Assembly (NCBI GenBank): GCA_002353525.1
Contig: DEJV01000070.1
Span: forward strand, 8,438 to 72,437
Reading direction: 5' to 3'
DNA from: Prevotella sp. UBA2739
Lineage (GTDB): Bacteria > Bacteroidota > Bacteroidia > Bacteroidales > Bacteroidaceae
DNA: 64,000 bases
The notes beneath the pieces were generated by a model. It saw nothing but the letters and a program-made list of their open reading frames with translations, was not told where the DNA came from and ran no database searches. Below, in pieces: positions 1-9,600 of this stretch. Position 1 is the stretch's first letter. Each line of letters opens with the position of its first letter. Position numbers and translations under genes: made by a program.

Positions 1-58
1 TTAAGAAATTGAAGTGTAATTTGCTAACAAATTGAAGTGTAATTTCATAACAAATGAG
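1..58 (+). repeat. 23-bp repeat array, copy 1 (cut by window edge)
   Basis: About two and a half units of a 23-bp direct repeat with the core TAACAAATTGAAGTGTAAT. The same family forms arrays at 31018-31190 and 55895-56026, in the same orientation. The last unit is followed by a TGAGAAAATGAGG flank that closely matches the flank of the 31-kb array, and then by a small GAGGG/CCCTC hairpin. The function is unknown. The array probably continues left of the window. Confidence 0.85.
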
Positions 59-220
59 AAAATGAGGGTTTTGGTCCCTCACATAAGCCCCCAAAACACA
101 CGTAGGGACACCCGGCAAAATTTTAGGAAAAAACGTCCGCTGGGATATTCGGAAAAGTTTGATGTAAAACGATCAATGGGGCATTGCATGAAAACTTTTT
201 CCATAAAAAATGGTTCATTA

Positions 221-251
221 TTTGTATTTAGCGCAATTTTTATTACTTTTG
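221..251 (+). promoter_or_regulatory. Bacteroidota-type promoter of the patatin gene
   Basis: TTTG at 221-224, a 19-nt spacer, then TACTTTTG at 244-251 match the -33/-7 consensus of the Bacteroidota housekeeping sigma factor. The ATG at 275 lies 24 nt downstream of the -7 element. This places the real gene start at 275 and not at the upstream in-frame ATG at 32. Confidence 0.8.
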
Positions 252-274
252 CAGACGTAAAAACACAGTTCAAC

Positions 275-1177
275 ATGTTTCAATGGTTTAGCAAACAACC
301 GAATCGTAAAGACAGGAAAGAGGTGGCACTGGTGCTCTCTACCGGCGGCGCTCGCGGACTGGCTCATATCGGAGCCATTGACGAACTGCTGCGACAGGAC
401 TACCACATCCACAGCGTGGCAGGCACATCCATGGGTGCGCTCGTCGGAGGTATGTATGCCGCCGGCCGGCTCGACGACTTCCGCGAATGGATGAGCACCA
501 TCGACCGCAAGAAGATTCTCTCGCTGCTCGACTTCTCGCTCAGCCCCAGCCACATCGTCAAGGGCGAACGTATCATCGAGGCCATGAAACATGTGGTGCC
601 CGACGTGCGCATCGAAGACTTGGAGATTCCCTATTGCGCCATTGCCACCGATGCCGTCTCGGCCACAGAGGTGGTGTTCACCCACGGCAGCCTCTACGAA
701 GCCATCCGCGCCAGCATCTCGCTGCCGCTCTTCTTCAGCCCCGTACGCATGGGAGAGAAGATTCTGGTGGACGGCGGACTCATCAATCCGCTGCCCCTCA
801 ACCGGGTGAAACGACAGAAAGACGACTTGCTGGTGGCCGTCAACGTGAGCGGTCACGACTATCGCGGACAGGTGGAACTGCGCAAGATGATTCGCGAACA
901 GCAAAACGAGCGCTCGGGATTCATGTCGTTGGTCTACAAGTTCATGCCCGACAACGACGGCCTGAACTACTACACCCTGCTGAACCGCAGCACCTCTATC
1001 ATGATCAACCGCAACGCCCAGCTGCAACTCAAGCTTACGCCTCCCGACATACTGGTCGACATCCCCATGAACCGCTACGACACCTTCGATTTCGACAAAA
1101 TGGAACGACTCTCAGCCATCGGCCGAAACAAAACACGAAAAGCCATCGAGCGCTTTGTTTCGACAGAGAAGTCCTGA
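275..1177 (+). CDS. patatin-like phospholipase family protein
   Basis: Predicted serine lipase/acyl hydrolase of the patatin (RssA/YchK-like) family, 300 aa. The oxyanion-loop motif GGARGL is at residues 24-29, the nucleophile elbow GTSMG at 50-54 with Ser52, and the second dyad residue in the DGG motif at 166-168 (Asp166). No signal peptide is visible, so a cytoplasmic or peripheral membrane location is likely. The start at 275 was chosen because a consensus promoter ends at 251, which makes the in-frame extension back to 32 untranslated leader and repeat DNA. The gene stands alone, with AT-rich microsatellites downstream. The family call is firm; the substrate is unknown. Confidence 0.92.
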   Translation: MFQWFSKQPNRKDRKEVALVLSTGGARGLAHIGAIDELLRQDYHIHSVAGTSMGALVGGMYAAGRLDDFREWMSTIDRKKILSLLDFSLSPSHIVKGERIIEAMKHVVPDVRIEDLEIPYCAIATDAVSATEVVFTHGSLYEAIRASISLPLFFSPVRMGEKILVDGGLINPLPLNRVKRQKDDLLVAVNVSGHDYRGQVELRKMIREQQNERSGFMSLVYKFMPDNDGLNYYTLLNRSTSIMINRNAQLQLKLTPPDILVDIPMNRYDTFDFDKMERLSAIGRNKTRKAIERFVSTEKS

Positions 1178-1398
1178 CAAAGAGATGCTTTTTCCGACAG
1201 AGAGATTTTTTTCGACATAGAGAATTCATTTTCGACATAGAGACATAGAGACAGTTATAGACAATTGATAATTGACAATTGATAATTTGCCTTACGGACT
1301 ATGCTCTATGCCATGTCACATCCCTCCATATTATGCATTATGAATTATACATTATGCATTACAAAACATATTATGCATTATGAATTATGCATTATGAA
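1178..1398. repeat. microsatellite-rich spacer
   Basis: The spacer holds imperfect GACAGAGA/GACATAGAGA repeats (1163-1252), a palindromic run of ATTGATAATTGACA units (1262-1288), and at least four copies of ATTATGCATTATGAATTA (1330-1400). Similar AT-rich runs occur at 30840-30900. No gene or convincing terminator was found in it. Confidence 0.75.
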
Positions 1399-2010
1399 TT
1401 ATTTTACTAGCACATCGAGGGTGACCGTGGCTTTGCGGCCAGCGTCTTTTCCATGGATGCTTACAGGATAGGAAATGTGCTGCAAACCTTTTGGCGTGTT
1501 TTTGCCGACAGTAAACTTGATGGTTTGCACCTCACGGCGGTTGTTTTCATTGCGATATAAAACGACGATGTTGCGCTCTTTGGTCTCTCCTATGTGCATA
1601 ATGCCCAGGTCGAGACGGTCTACGGAGAGGCGGATATTATCATCCACACGTACTGGGAACTGGCGCAGAAGGGTTTCCTCGCTGGTGATGCAGTCGCCCT
1701 CCATAGCCACTGTGATGCGCTTTTTCTGCGCACCATAGACAATGGTGCCACTCTCGTAGAACTCGCCGCCCTTGCCTTGCGGATTGAAGACGAGGCGCAC
1801 ACAGGCCGAGTCGCCAGGTGCCACCACCCTGCCCTGCTCGTAATTGAGGGTAGTACAGTGGCACGAGGTGTAGCCTTGTACCATGGTGACCGCCTGCTGC
1901 CCGTCGTTGCGCAGCCAGAAGGAGCGTTGCTGTGGCCCGTCGGCCTCGTTGATGGTGCCCAGCTGGGCCACAGCCATTCCTACGACAACCAGTGTGTCAG
2001 CGAGCAACAT
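1399..2010 (-). CDS. DUF1573-type secreted protein
   Basis: 203 aa with an N-terminal hydrophobic signal-like segment, then a DUF1573-like Ig-fold region: a GTINEADGP start followed by a SCHCTT cysteine motif, the usual form being TSCGCT. Such proteins are common exported proteins of unknown function in Bacteroidota. The start at 2010 lies inside the last codons of the upstream GH32-like gene (14-nt overlap), which suggests translational coupling and joint expression. An in-frame start at 2070 would lie deep in the GH32-like gene and lacks a signal peptide, so it was rejected. A role connected with the fructan enzyme is only inferred from the coupling. Confidence 0.75.
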   Translation of the reverse strand: MLLADTLVVVGMAVAQLGTINEADGPQQRSFWLRNDGQQAVTMVQGYTSCHCTTLNYEQGRVVAPGDSACVRLVFNPQGKGGEFYESGTIVYGAQKKRITVAMEGDCITSEETLLRQFPVRVDDNIRLSVDRLDLGIMHIGETKERNIVVLYRNENNRREVQTIKFTVGKNTPKGLQHISYPVSIHGKDAGRKATVTLDVLVK

Positions 2011-4324
2011 ACTTCCGTCCGTTCTTAATGAAGATACCTTTCTGGGCAGTATGATTGCGCAGACAGCCACTCAGGTCGTAGATGTTCCCGTCATCGTTCC
2101 CGTTAACGTTATCGTTATCGTTAACGTTGAAAATCCCCGTACTGCCGCTCTGTTTGGCATCGAGCGTCCAAGCCTGAATGTCGGCCTGGGTCTCGGCTGT
2201 GGCAAACACCTCAGCCTCGATCTGCGATGCGTTGGTGGGGAACAGGCGCACAGAGAAGGCCCATGTGTCGTTGACAAAGATGTCGGCTATCGAACCGTCT
2301 AGATAGACATGCAGCTTCAGTTTCTCGCCGGCAGCCACCTTCTTGGGCAGTGCGGCCGAGTAGGTTCCCTTGTAGCTGTCGTTGTCGTTGGCGGTGCGGT
2401 CGAGCTGTGTGAGGTCGAGCGTGAGCATGCCATTGTCGGCATTGTAGGTGAGCGATGCCTGACGGCTGCCCGACTTGAGGAAGCGGAATCCCATTTCGCC
2501 GGAGGTGACGGTGAAACGGCCCAGCAACTCCAGCTGACGGCCGCTCACGGGTGCGAGCGACTGGGTGCCGATGAGCTTGCCGTTGAGCGAGTAGCTGGTC
2601 TCGGTGCGCATGGCGGTGAGTCCGCTGTAGGGTTTCTGCACCAGCGTTCCGTCGGCAGCCAGGCTGATTTCGCGTGGCAGCGAGTAGTTGTGTGCCCATC
2701 CCATCTCGTAGTTGTCGCGTGTGGGAAGCTTGTCGGGCACGATGCCCAGGAGCAGCGTCTTGCCATCTTTCTGATAGATGGTGGGCGAGAGCAGGCCATA
2801 ACCGTCGCGGCTGATGCCTCCCATCTCGAGATATTGAATGCCATTGCCGTCGGCTGTGAACTTGCCGTCGCTGCCAATGGTGCCTACCCAGCAGAGGGTG
2901 CGCACACCCTGCGAGGTGCCCAGCGGAGTGCAGGTGATGAGGAAACGGCCGTCGCCCATCGGCGTCACGTTGGGCATTTCCCAGAAGGTGCCGTGCTGTG
3001 CGGCAGAGGTTCCCTGGAAGAAGATGGCTCCATCGTTGCTCCACGAAGTGCCGTTCTGCTTGTGCAGGGTGCAACAGCCCACACCGTTCTTACCCGTACC
3101 CACAATGATGTATTTCTGACCGTTGGCCTCGAAGTAGTAGGGGTCGCGGAAATCCTGGAAACCTCCGGCAGGTGTACCGTCGATGACGACGCCCTGCTTG
3201 TTCCATTTCACCAGCGACTGGTCGGCCGGCGATGCCTGCACGATGCGGGCTTTCGCATTGTCTACGCCCGTATAGAGAATGTTGGGCGTGCCATTATTAT
3301 CGAACACGCAGCCGCTCCAGCAACCCTTGATGTCGTAACTCTCGCCGGGAGCAATGGCAATAAGCTCCTCGCGCCAGTCGTAGAGATTCTCGCTGGAGAT
3401 GTGTCCCCAGTGCAGGCGCGACATGTAAGGGCCGTTGGCATTCTTCTGGAAGAACACATGGTAGCGGCCGTCGGCAAAGGTCATGCCGTGAGTCTCGTTG
3501 CTCCAGCTGCCCGATGGCATGCCATGGAACTGCGGGCGCCACAACGAACCCTCGTAGCGCGATGCGGGATAGTTGAAGTCGGGAGTCTCTGCAGACGAGA
3601 ATGCCGAGGGAGTCTGCGCCTCATTATAAATGGCAATGTCGTCAATCAGTCCGCAGAACGTGTTGATGTGGAACAGCCCCTCTTTCTTTTCTTCTGCGCT
3701 CTTGCCAATAAAGAAATTGGAGGTGGAGTGGGCAATGTCCTTACGATTCATGCGTCCTGTACCGATTTCCTCACCATTCAGATAGAGTTTGGCACTGTTG
3801 CCACTTTTGTTCAGCACGGCAGTTACCTGGTTCCACTGGCCGCGAACAAGTTTTTTATTGCCTTTAATGCCATATATGAAACTGTCGGAAGAGGCAAAAC
3901 GAAACTGCAAGTCACCCTGCGACGACAGTTCTAAAGCTATACCTTTCTTATTATTCTCATCGACATTTCCAAAAATGCAAGCATAAGAGGGTGTATCCTC
4001 AGCCACATCCACCTTCATCATGGGGTAGCTTTCGGCAGCCAGCGTCACCGTGAGCGTCAGCGCCGTGGTGCTCAACGACGAAGAAGAAAGGCCTGTCTGC
4101 ACGTAGTTGCTGTATCCGTCGAAACGAAGAGCGTCGCCATCGATACTCTTCACGGCGAAAGCAGGCAGCTGTGAGGTAACTGCATACGCGTTTTTCGTCA
4201 CCGACTCAGTGATTTTACCATCCTGAGTGAGCGACATGTCGAAATGTACTACAGGCTGTTGGGCAACGGCCTTCATGGAAGCAAGCGACAGCAATGCTGC
4301 CATCAACCAGATGTTTCGTTTCAT
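1997..4324 (-). CDS. GH32-like fructan hydrolase with N-terminal LamG-like domain
   Basis: 775 aa. Signal peptide 1-21 (cleavage after AVA), a LamG/concanavalin-like sandwich at about 25-245, a GH32-type five-bladed propeller at about 260-570, and the GH32 C-terminal sandwich to about 725. A short N/D-rich linker then leads to a Prevotella-type C-terminal tail (YDLSG...GIFIKNGRK). Conserved GH32 features are RPQFH at 263-267, WSGC at 336-339, the transition-state motif RDP at 393-395 and the acid/base candidate Glu449 in WEMP. The nucleophile motif, normally WMNDPNG, reads WSNETHG (274-280), with Glu277 where Asp is expected. The enzyme probably acts on levan or inulin-type fructans, but this substitution leaves activity open. 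A DUF1573 gene follows in overlap. Confidence 0.85.
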   Translation of the reverse strand: MKRNIWLMAALLSLASMKAVAQQPVVHFDMSLTQDGKITESVTKNAYAVTSQLPAFAVKSIDGDALRFDGYSNYVQTGLSSSSLSTTALTLTVTLAAESYPMMKVDVAEDTPSYACIFGNVDENNKKGIALELSSQGDLQFRFASSDSFIYGIKGNKKLVRGQWNQVTAVLNKSGNSAKLYLNGEEIGTGRMNRKDIAHSTSNFFIGKSAEEKKEGLFHINTFCGLIDDIAIYNEAQTPSAFSSAETPDFNYPASRYEGSLWRPQFHGMPSGSWSNETHGMTFADGRYHVFFQKNANGPYMSRLHWGHISSENLYDWREELIAIAPGESYDIKGCWSGCVFDNNGTPNILYTGVDNAKARIVQASPADQSLVKWNKQGVVIDGTPAGGFQDFRDPYYFEANGQKYIIVGTGKNGVGCCTLHKQNGTSWSNDGAIFFQGTSAAQHGTFWEMPNVTPMGDGRFLITCTPLGTSQGVRTLCWVGTIGSDGKFTADGNGIQYLEMGGISRDGYGLLSPTIYQKDGKTLLLGIVPDKLPTRDNYEMGWAHNYSLPREISLAADGTLVQKPYSGLTAMRTETSYSLNGKLIGTQSLAPVSGRQLELLGRFTVTSGEMGFRFLKSGSRQASLTYNADNGMLTLDLTQLDRTANDNDSYKGTYSAALPKKVAAGEKLKLHVYLDGSIADIFVNDTWAFSVRLFPTNASQIEAEVFATAETQADIQAWTLDAKQSGSTGIFNVNDNDNVNGNDDGNIYDLSGCLRNHTAQKGIFIKNGRKYVAR

Positions 4325-4358
4325 TGTTATAGTAGGTTTTTAGATTTCTTTTCCGCTG

Positions 4359-4366
4359 CAAAATTA
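4359..4366 (-). promoter_or_regulatory. candidate -7 element for the GH32-like gene
   Basis: TAATTTTG on the minus strand fits TAnnTTTG and lies 35 nt upstream of the ATG at 4324. No clear -33 TTG was found at the right spacing, so the call is weak. Confidence 0.45.
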
Positions 4367-4430
4367 CGTCAAACCGCCCATTCTGCGTGTAACATTTGTT
4401 TCAAATGCTGCAAATAATCGTTCATTATAG

Positions 4431-4693
4431 GCCCATACCACCTTCATGGAAGCCACTAAACGGGAATGTGACTTTGTCAACGAGACACATCTATACAATT
4501 TCATAGTTTATGGAGAAGATGGAAAACCAGTAGGTTTTGACAGTCATAAATGCCAATCCTCAACAACGATTACGGCATCTCCGGCATTCCTCGCTTCTTG
4601 ATGATCGACAAGAAAGGGTGTATTATTTCACTAGATGCTCCCCGCCCATCCTATGACAACATTATAGAGTGGATTGATGGAAATCTTAATTAG
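4431..4693 (+). pseudogene. remnant of a TlpA-like thioredoxin gene
   Basis: Two homologous pieces of the intact thioredoxin gene at 13716-15140 survive next to each other. From 4446 one frame reads MEATKRECDFVNETH, matching ATKRECDYLNTPK (residues 126-138 of the intact protein). From 4550 another frame reads NDYGISGIPRFLMIDKKG, matching the region around REYNIRAIPRFMVFDGKG near its C-terminus, and ends in TAG at 4691-4693. The middle of the gene, including the CxxC active site, and the 5' end are missing, and the two pieces are in different frames. It lies just upstream of the sigma factor and suggests an older copy of the redox gene was deleted during rearrangement of this locus. Confidence 0.8.
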
Positions 4694-4803
4694 AGAATGT
4701 CTAACTATCGTAACCACATGCTTATTACATAACAAAAGACCGGCTGACCTTATCAGGGAACCCTGTCTTCTTTCTAGATTCTCCTCACTTTTGCCATAAA
4801 AAG

Positions 4804-4834
4804 TTGTTTTTTACAAGAAGTTTTTATACTTTTG
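4804..4834 (+). promoter_or_regulatory. promoter of the ECF sigma factor gene
   Basis: TTG at 4804-4806, a 20-nt spacer, then TACTTTTG at 4827-4834. The ATG at 4846 is only 11 nt after the -7 element, so the mRNA leader would be just a few nucleotides long. Confidence 0.75.
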
Positions 4835-4845
4835 CAACCAAAACT

Positions 4846-5400
4846 ATGGCAAAAGTGACAAATCAGAACATAGGTAACCAGCTGACTAGACTCTATGACA
4901 ATTACTATAGGGTGCTAGTTGGCTATGCTATGCAGATTGTCACCGACGAAGATGCTGCCAAGGATATTGTGCAAACCATCTTCCAAAGGATATGGGAAAG
5001 GCAAATCGATATAGACAACGAAGTGAAAGTAAAGGCCTATCTCTACAATGGTGTTCGTAATATGGCAATCAACTATCTTCGGCGTAAAGGTACAGAGGCA
5101 CGTTATGTGGATTATGTGACCAAACAGCATGAGGAGTTTCGTATCAATGATGCTGGTGAGGAGGACTTTTTTACGGAGGAGATTTACCGACTGTTGTTTG
5201 AGAAGATTGACCAATTACCGACACGCCAGCGCGAAGTGTTCCTGCTATGCATGGAAGGGAAATCGTACAAGGAAATTGGCGATGCACTGCAGATTTCGGC
5301 CGACACAGTGAAGTCGCAGAAGCACAAGGCCATTATGCGGCTGCGCGAAGAGCTGGGCGAGCTCTCGTTCTTCCTTTTTTTGTTGATTCCTAACAATTAA
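4846..5400 (+). CDS. ECF-type RNA polymerase sigma factor (sigma-70 family)
   Basis: 184 aa. Sigma region 2 is at about 15-80, including the DAAKDIVQTIFQRIWER segment. Region 4 is at about 115-170, with LPTRQREVFLLCMEGKSYK and a helix-turn-helix (EIGDALQISADTVKSQKHKA). The size and layout match Bacteroidota ECF sigma factors paired with FecR-type anti-sigma proteins, and such a gene follows 76 nt downstream. The chosen start MAKVTNQ is supported by a promoter ending at 4834; the longer frame from 4804 would begin inside the promoter. Predicted role: transcription of the adjacent susC/susD and redox genes when the STN-type SusC signals substrate binding. Confidence 0.93.
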   Translation: MAKVTNQNIGNQLTRLYDNYYRVLVGYAMQIVTDEDAAKDIVQTIFQRIWERQIDIDNEVKVKAYLYNGVRNMAINYLRRKGTEARYVDYVTKQHEEFRINDAGEEDFFTEEIYRLLFEKIDQLPTRQREVFLLCMEGKSYKEIGDALQISADTVKSQKHKAIMRLREELGELSFFLFLLIPNN

Positions 5401-5476
5401 TCCATTTTTTTCTGAAAACGCATCACCCTTTTTGGCTTTCAATGTGTTATAGAATTAGAACAACACCTTGAAAGTT

Positions 5477-6652
5477 ATGAAAGAAAAAAATATCAATCAG
5501 CTCATAGCCGACCATCTTTGGGGAAGTGCCAGCGAAAAAGACAACCAACGCCTGACCGAATTACTCAGTGAGAACAGCGAACTGAGACAGAGATTCGACC
5601 AATTGCTCAACAACAAAGAACTTGCTGAGCGCTACCGCCAATATGCTGCCATCAACCCAACTGACAAATTACAAGTAATAAGTGATAAGTGTGAATCCTC
5701 TCTGGGCGGTGACTCCAGCTCGGAAGGTAAACAAACTTCTCATTTCTCACTTCTCACTTCTCACTTCTGGCTACGAGCAGCAGCAGTCATTATCTGCATC
5801 GTTACTTTCGGTGCATTATGGTTTACTTACGACAGCCGCCCCAAGGCACCAGAACTTTCCGATGAGGTGATAGCTGCCATCACTTTGGCCGAGCAGAGCG
5901 GCAAAAACCAAGCCGTGCTCACCGTCGGCGGACAGCCCGTAAGTATCACGGGCGAACAGGCCATCGACAAAGTGCAAGCCGTCAACACACGCAATTCAAC
6001 ACCCAACACTCCCGACCGCACTCTCACCACTCATCATGACTCAGAATTTTGGCTTACGCTCGACGATGGTACGCGCGTACATCTTAATTATGGCACCACA
6101 CTGACCTATCCCCAAAAGTTCGATGGAGACATCCGAGAAGTCGAACTCGATGGCGAGGCTTATTTCTTTGTGGCCAAAGACAACAAACATCCCTTCATTG
6201 TACACACACCCAATGGCTCCGTGAAGGTCTATGGCACCGAGTTTAACGTCAACACACGCGATGATGCCGGGCTCACACGCGTCGTCCTGGTGAGCGGAAG
6301 CATTAGCGTCACTCCCGCAAACGGCCGTGAACAATTAATGAAGCCGGGCGAGATGGCCGTTCTCTCAACCACAGGCTGCCAGTTCTCGACCGTCGACATC
6401 ACTCCCTACGTGTCGTGGAACACAGGCACTTTCGCCTTTGCCGACTGCCCACTTGAGAAACTCATGCGCGTGCTTTCCCACTGGTATAACAAGCGTGTGG
6501 AGTTCGACAGTGAGGAAACACGTCAGATGCAGTTCACTGGAACAATCAACAAATACGGCGATATTGAGCCCGCCCTCAAGGCCATCCACAACGTCACCGG
6601 GCTCAGAATCACCATCAACGGCAACCTGATTACCATCAGTCAACACAATTAA
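5477..6652 (+). CDS. FecR-family anti-sigma factor (DUF4974-containing)
   Basis: 391 aa. A short N-terminal cytoplasmic sigma-binding region (1-60), one transmembrane helix (about 98-117), a periplasmic FecR domain (about 190-295) and a C-terminal DUF4974/STN-like domain (about 320-388). It should hold the ECF factor at the membrane and release it when the STN domain of the neighbouring SusC makes contact. Residues about 64-97, between the cytoplasmic region and the helix, are low complexity (TSHFSLLTSHF). They are encoded by CTTCTCACTTCTCAC repeats with an inverted partner upstream, which looks like an in-frame microsatellite insertion. The start is the ATG at 5477; a TTG at 5468 is an alternative. 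Confidence 0.92.
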   Translation: MKEKNINQLIADHLWGSASEKDNQRLTELLSENSELRQRFDQLLNNKELAERYRQYAAINPTDKLQVISDKCESSLGGDSSSEGKQTSHFSLLTSHFWLRAAAVIICIVTFGALWFTYDSRPKAPELSDEVIAAITLAEQSGKNQAVLTVGGQPVSITGEQAIDKVQAVNTRNSTPNTPDRTLTTHHDSEFWLTLDDGTRVHLNYGTTLTYPQKFDGDIREVELDGEAYFFVAKDNKHPFIVHTPNGSVKVYGTEFNVNTRDDAGLTRVVLVSGSISVTPANGREQLMKPGEMAVLSTTGCQFSTVDITPYVSWNTGTFAFADCPLEKLMRVLSHWYNKRVEFDSEETRQMQFTGTINKYGDIEPALKAIHNVTGLRITINGNLITISQHN

Positions 6653-6677
6653 TAACCCCTTTAAAAAACAGAGAGAC

Positions 6678-9600
6678 ATGCAACAACCAAGAAAAACCAA
6701 ACGCATGTTCGTGCTCATTCTTATGGCACTCCTGTCGGTGGCACCACTGGCTCAGCCAGCCCGTGCCCAGCAGGCAGCCCAGAAGAATGTAACACTGAAC
6801 CTGAAATCGGTCTACGTGAAAGATTTCTTCAACGAAGTGACCAAACAGACCGGACTAAACTTTATCTGTAAGTCGGATCTGGCCAACCAACTGCCCCGCG
6901 TCACTGTACAAGAAAAGAACACACCCGTGCGCCAGATGCTGGCAAAAGTATTTGCCCAACTGGGATGCAACTACGAGATTGAGGGCAACTTCGTCACCGT
7001 CACCCGCAAGCAGACCGGCGGACTGAACCGCCCGTTGTCGGGAACCGTGCGCGATGCCTCGGGTGAGCCATTGATAGGAGTCACCGTGGCACTGGCCAAC
7101 AGCAATGTGCGAACCATCACCGACAACGACGGCCACTACCAGCTCAACATCCCCGCCACAGCCTGCGAAGTGGAATTCTCGTACATCGGAACAGAGAGCT
7201 ACACGCTCCAGGTAGGGAGCGGCAACACGCCGTTGCGACGCAATGTGACGTTGGAATCGGACAATCTCCTAGACGAAGTAGTTGTAACAGGCTACCAAAC
7301 CATCTCAAAAGAGCGCACAACCGGTAGCTTTGACAAAATCAACGCAAAGGACCTTGAGACCCGTCCTACTGCCGACTTGTCGAGTGCATTGCAGGGAATG
7401 GTAGCAGGTATGCAAGCTACCGAGAACGAGGATGGCACCGTGACGTTTGCCATTCGCGGCCAGAGCACACTCTATGCTGATGCCCAGCCGCTGATTGTTG
7501 TCGACGGATTCCCCATTGAAGGAGCATTTACCAGCATCAACCCCAACGATGTGGAGAGTGTCACCATCTTGAAAGATGCCGCTGCAGCTAGCATTTGGGG
7601 AGCACGAAGTGCCAACGGCGTTATCGTCATCACAACCAAGAAGAGCCACGACAAGAAACTGAAAGTTCAGGGAAAAGCTTTCTGGCGCATCCAAACCAAT
7701 CCCGACCTTGACTATGTGCTGAACCAAGCCAGCAGCAAAAGCACTGTCGATTATGAGATAAAAGGCAACGAAATGGGATGGGACATGGGATATGCCTACA
7801 CACCAACCCTCAGCAATTTCTATGGCGGAGCTCTCTCGCAAGCACAAGAACTATACTTCAAACATAAATACTTCGGACTGTCAGAATCGGCCATGAACGC
7901 CGGTCTTGACGAACTGCGCAACCGCAGTAACCGTCAACAGCTGAAAGACTATCTGATGCAGACTGCCTTGCTGCAACAATACAACGTAAACCTGCAGGGA
8001 GGAAGCGACAAGCTTTCCAACTATCTGTCGCTGATGTATGAGAAAAATGACGAACGTACCATCAAGCGTGGCTACAACCGTTTCATGTTGAACTACAATA
8101 ATGAATACAAGTTTAACAAGTATATCACGGCCACAGTAGGTGCGACTCTTCAAAAACGATCTCAAGACCAAACTGGTGTGACTCTGCAAGAGTTTACAGA
8201 ACTTTCTCCTTACGACATGATTAAGAATGCAGATGGCAGTTACGCCTATCAGCCTTACATCTACGACAACTTGATGATTGACCAGGTAGACACCAGTTCA
8301 TTCCCCTATAGTGATTTCTCCTACAACATGCTTAGGGAAGTAGAAAACAGGAAATACAAAACCACAACCTCAAACTATCGCGTGCAACTGGGACTGAACT
8401 TCAAAATCATCAAGGGACTGAACTATGATATAAAGTATCAATACGAGCGCAACGAGTATACCACTACGCAGTACGACAACGAGGAGACCTTCTTTGTGCG
8501 CGACCGTGTAAATTTCTATTCGGATTTTGACACTAACACAGGTGTTGCCACTAATAGTTATTTGCCTACCGGCGGTATTAAACGCTCGCGAAATGGAGTG
8601 AATTTCAACGATGTTTTCCGTAATCAGCTGAACTATAGCAACATCTTTGGCAAACACGACATCACTGCCATCGCCGGTATTGAGATGAGCCGCTATGTGA
8701 ACCGCTCAACCACCAATCCTACCGTCTATGGCTATGTCGCCACCACCAACACAGCCCAAATTCCTGGTTATGGACAAAACGACAACATTGGCAACCTGTA
8801 TGATTATTCATATTACAATACCGATTATTTTAATTCGCTTGCCACAACCTACACCGACCGTGAGGACCGTTACCTCTCTTATTATGGCAACGTAGGTTAT
8901 ATGTTCGACGAGCGTTACGGAGCATCGTTCAGCATTCGTAGCGACGGTTCCAACTTTGTGTCGAAAGACGCCTCGCTGCGTTGGTCGCCTATGTGGTCGG
9001 CAGGCGTAAAATGGAATATTCATAAGGAAGGATTCATGAAAGACCTGGCATGGGTCAACAGACTGAGTCTGCGCGCCACTTACGGTATCAACGGTAATGC
9101 TGAGAAAACAACCTCCCCCGAAACCCTTATCTATACCTTTACCAATTCCACCATTCATGGTACAGCAGGATATGTGGTCAACTATGGCAACCCGCTGCTG
9201 AAATGGGAGCGCACAAAAACATTCAACGTAGGTGCCGATTTCTCGCTATTTAATAATGTGCTAAGTGGAAAAATCGATTACTACAACAGGTTCTCTGTCG
9301 ATGTAATCGGAAATGTGACAGTCCCGTCAGCCTATGGAACATCCACACAGCGTTTCAACAACGCAGAGATATCGAACAAGGGTGTTGAGATTGAACTGAC
9401 AGGCAATTTCAAGGTGAACCCCATTGGCCTCGGCATCCGATCGACCATCACCTATGCCTATAACAAGAATAAGATAGAAAAGCTGTACAATCCGTCGCTC
9501 TATTGTTATCAACTGGTTGATCCGTCAACCTTTGTTGAGGGGAAACCCATCGGCACCATCTATTCATACGAGTTTGCTGGTACAGAAGAAGGCATTCCTT

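Noticed and set aside
32..274. In-frame upstream extension of the patatin-like gene
   Set aside because: It covers the repeat array, a hairpin and a consensus promoter at 221-251; translation from 32 is not credible.
2309..3934. Long open frame (541 codons) opposite the GH32-like gene
   Set aside because: It is a shadow of a codon-biased gene on the other strand, with no protein-like family pattern.
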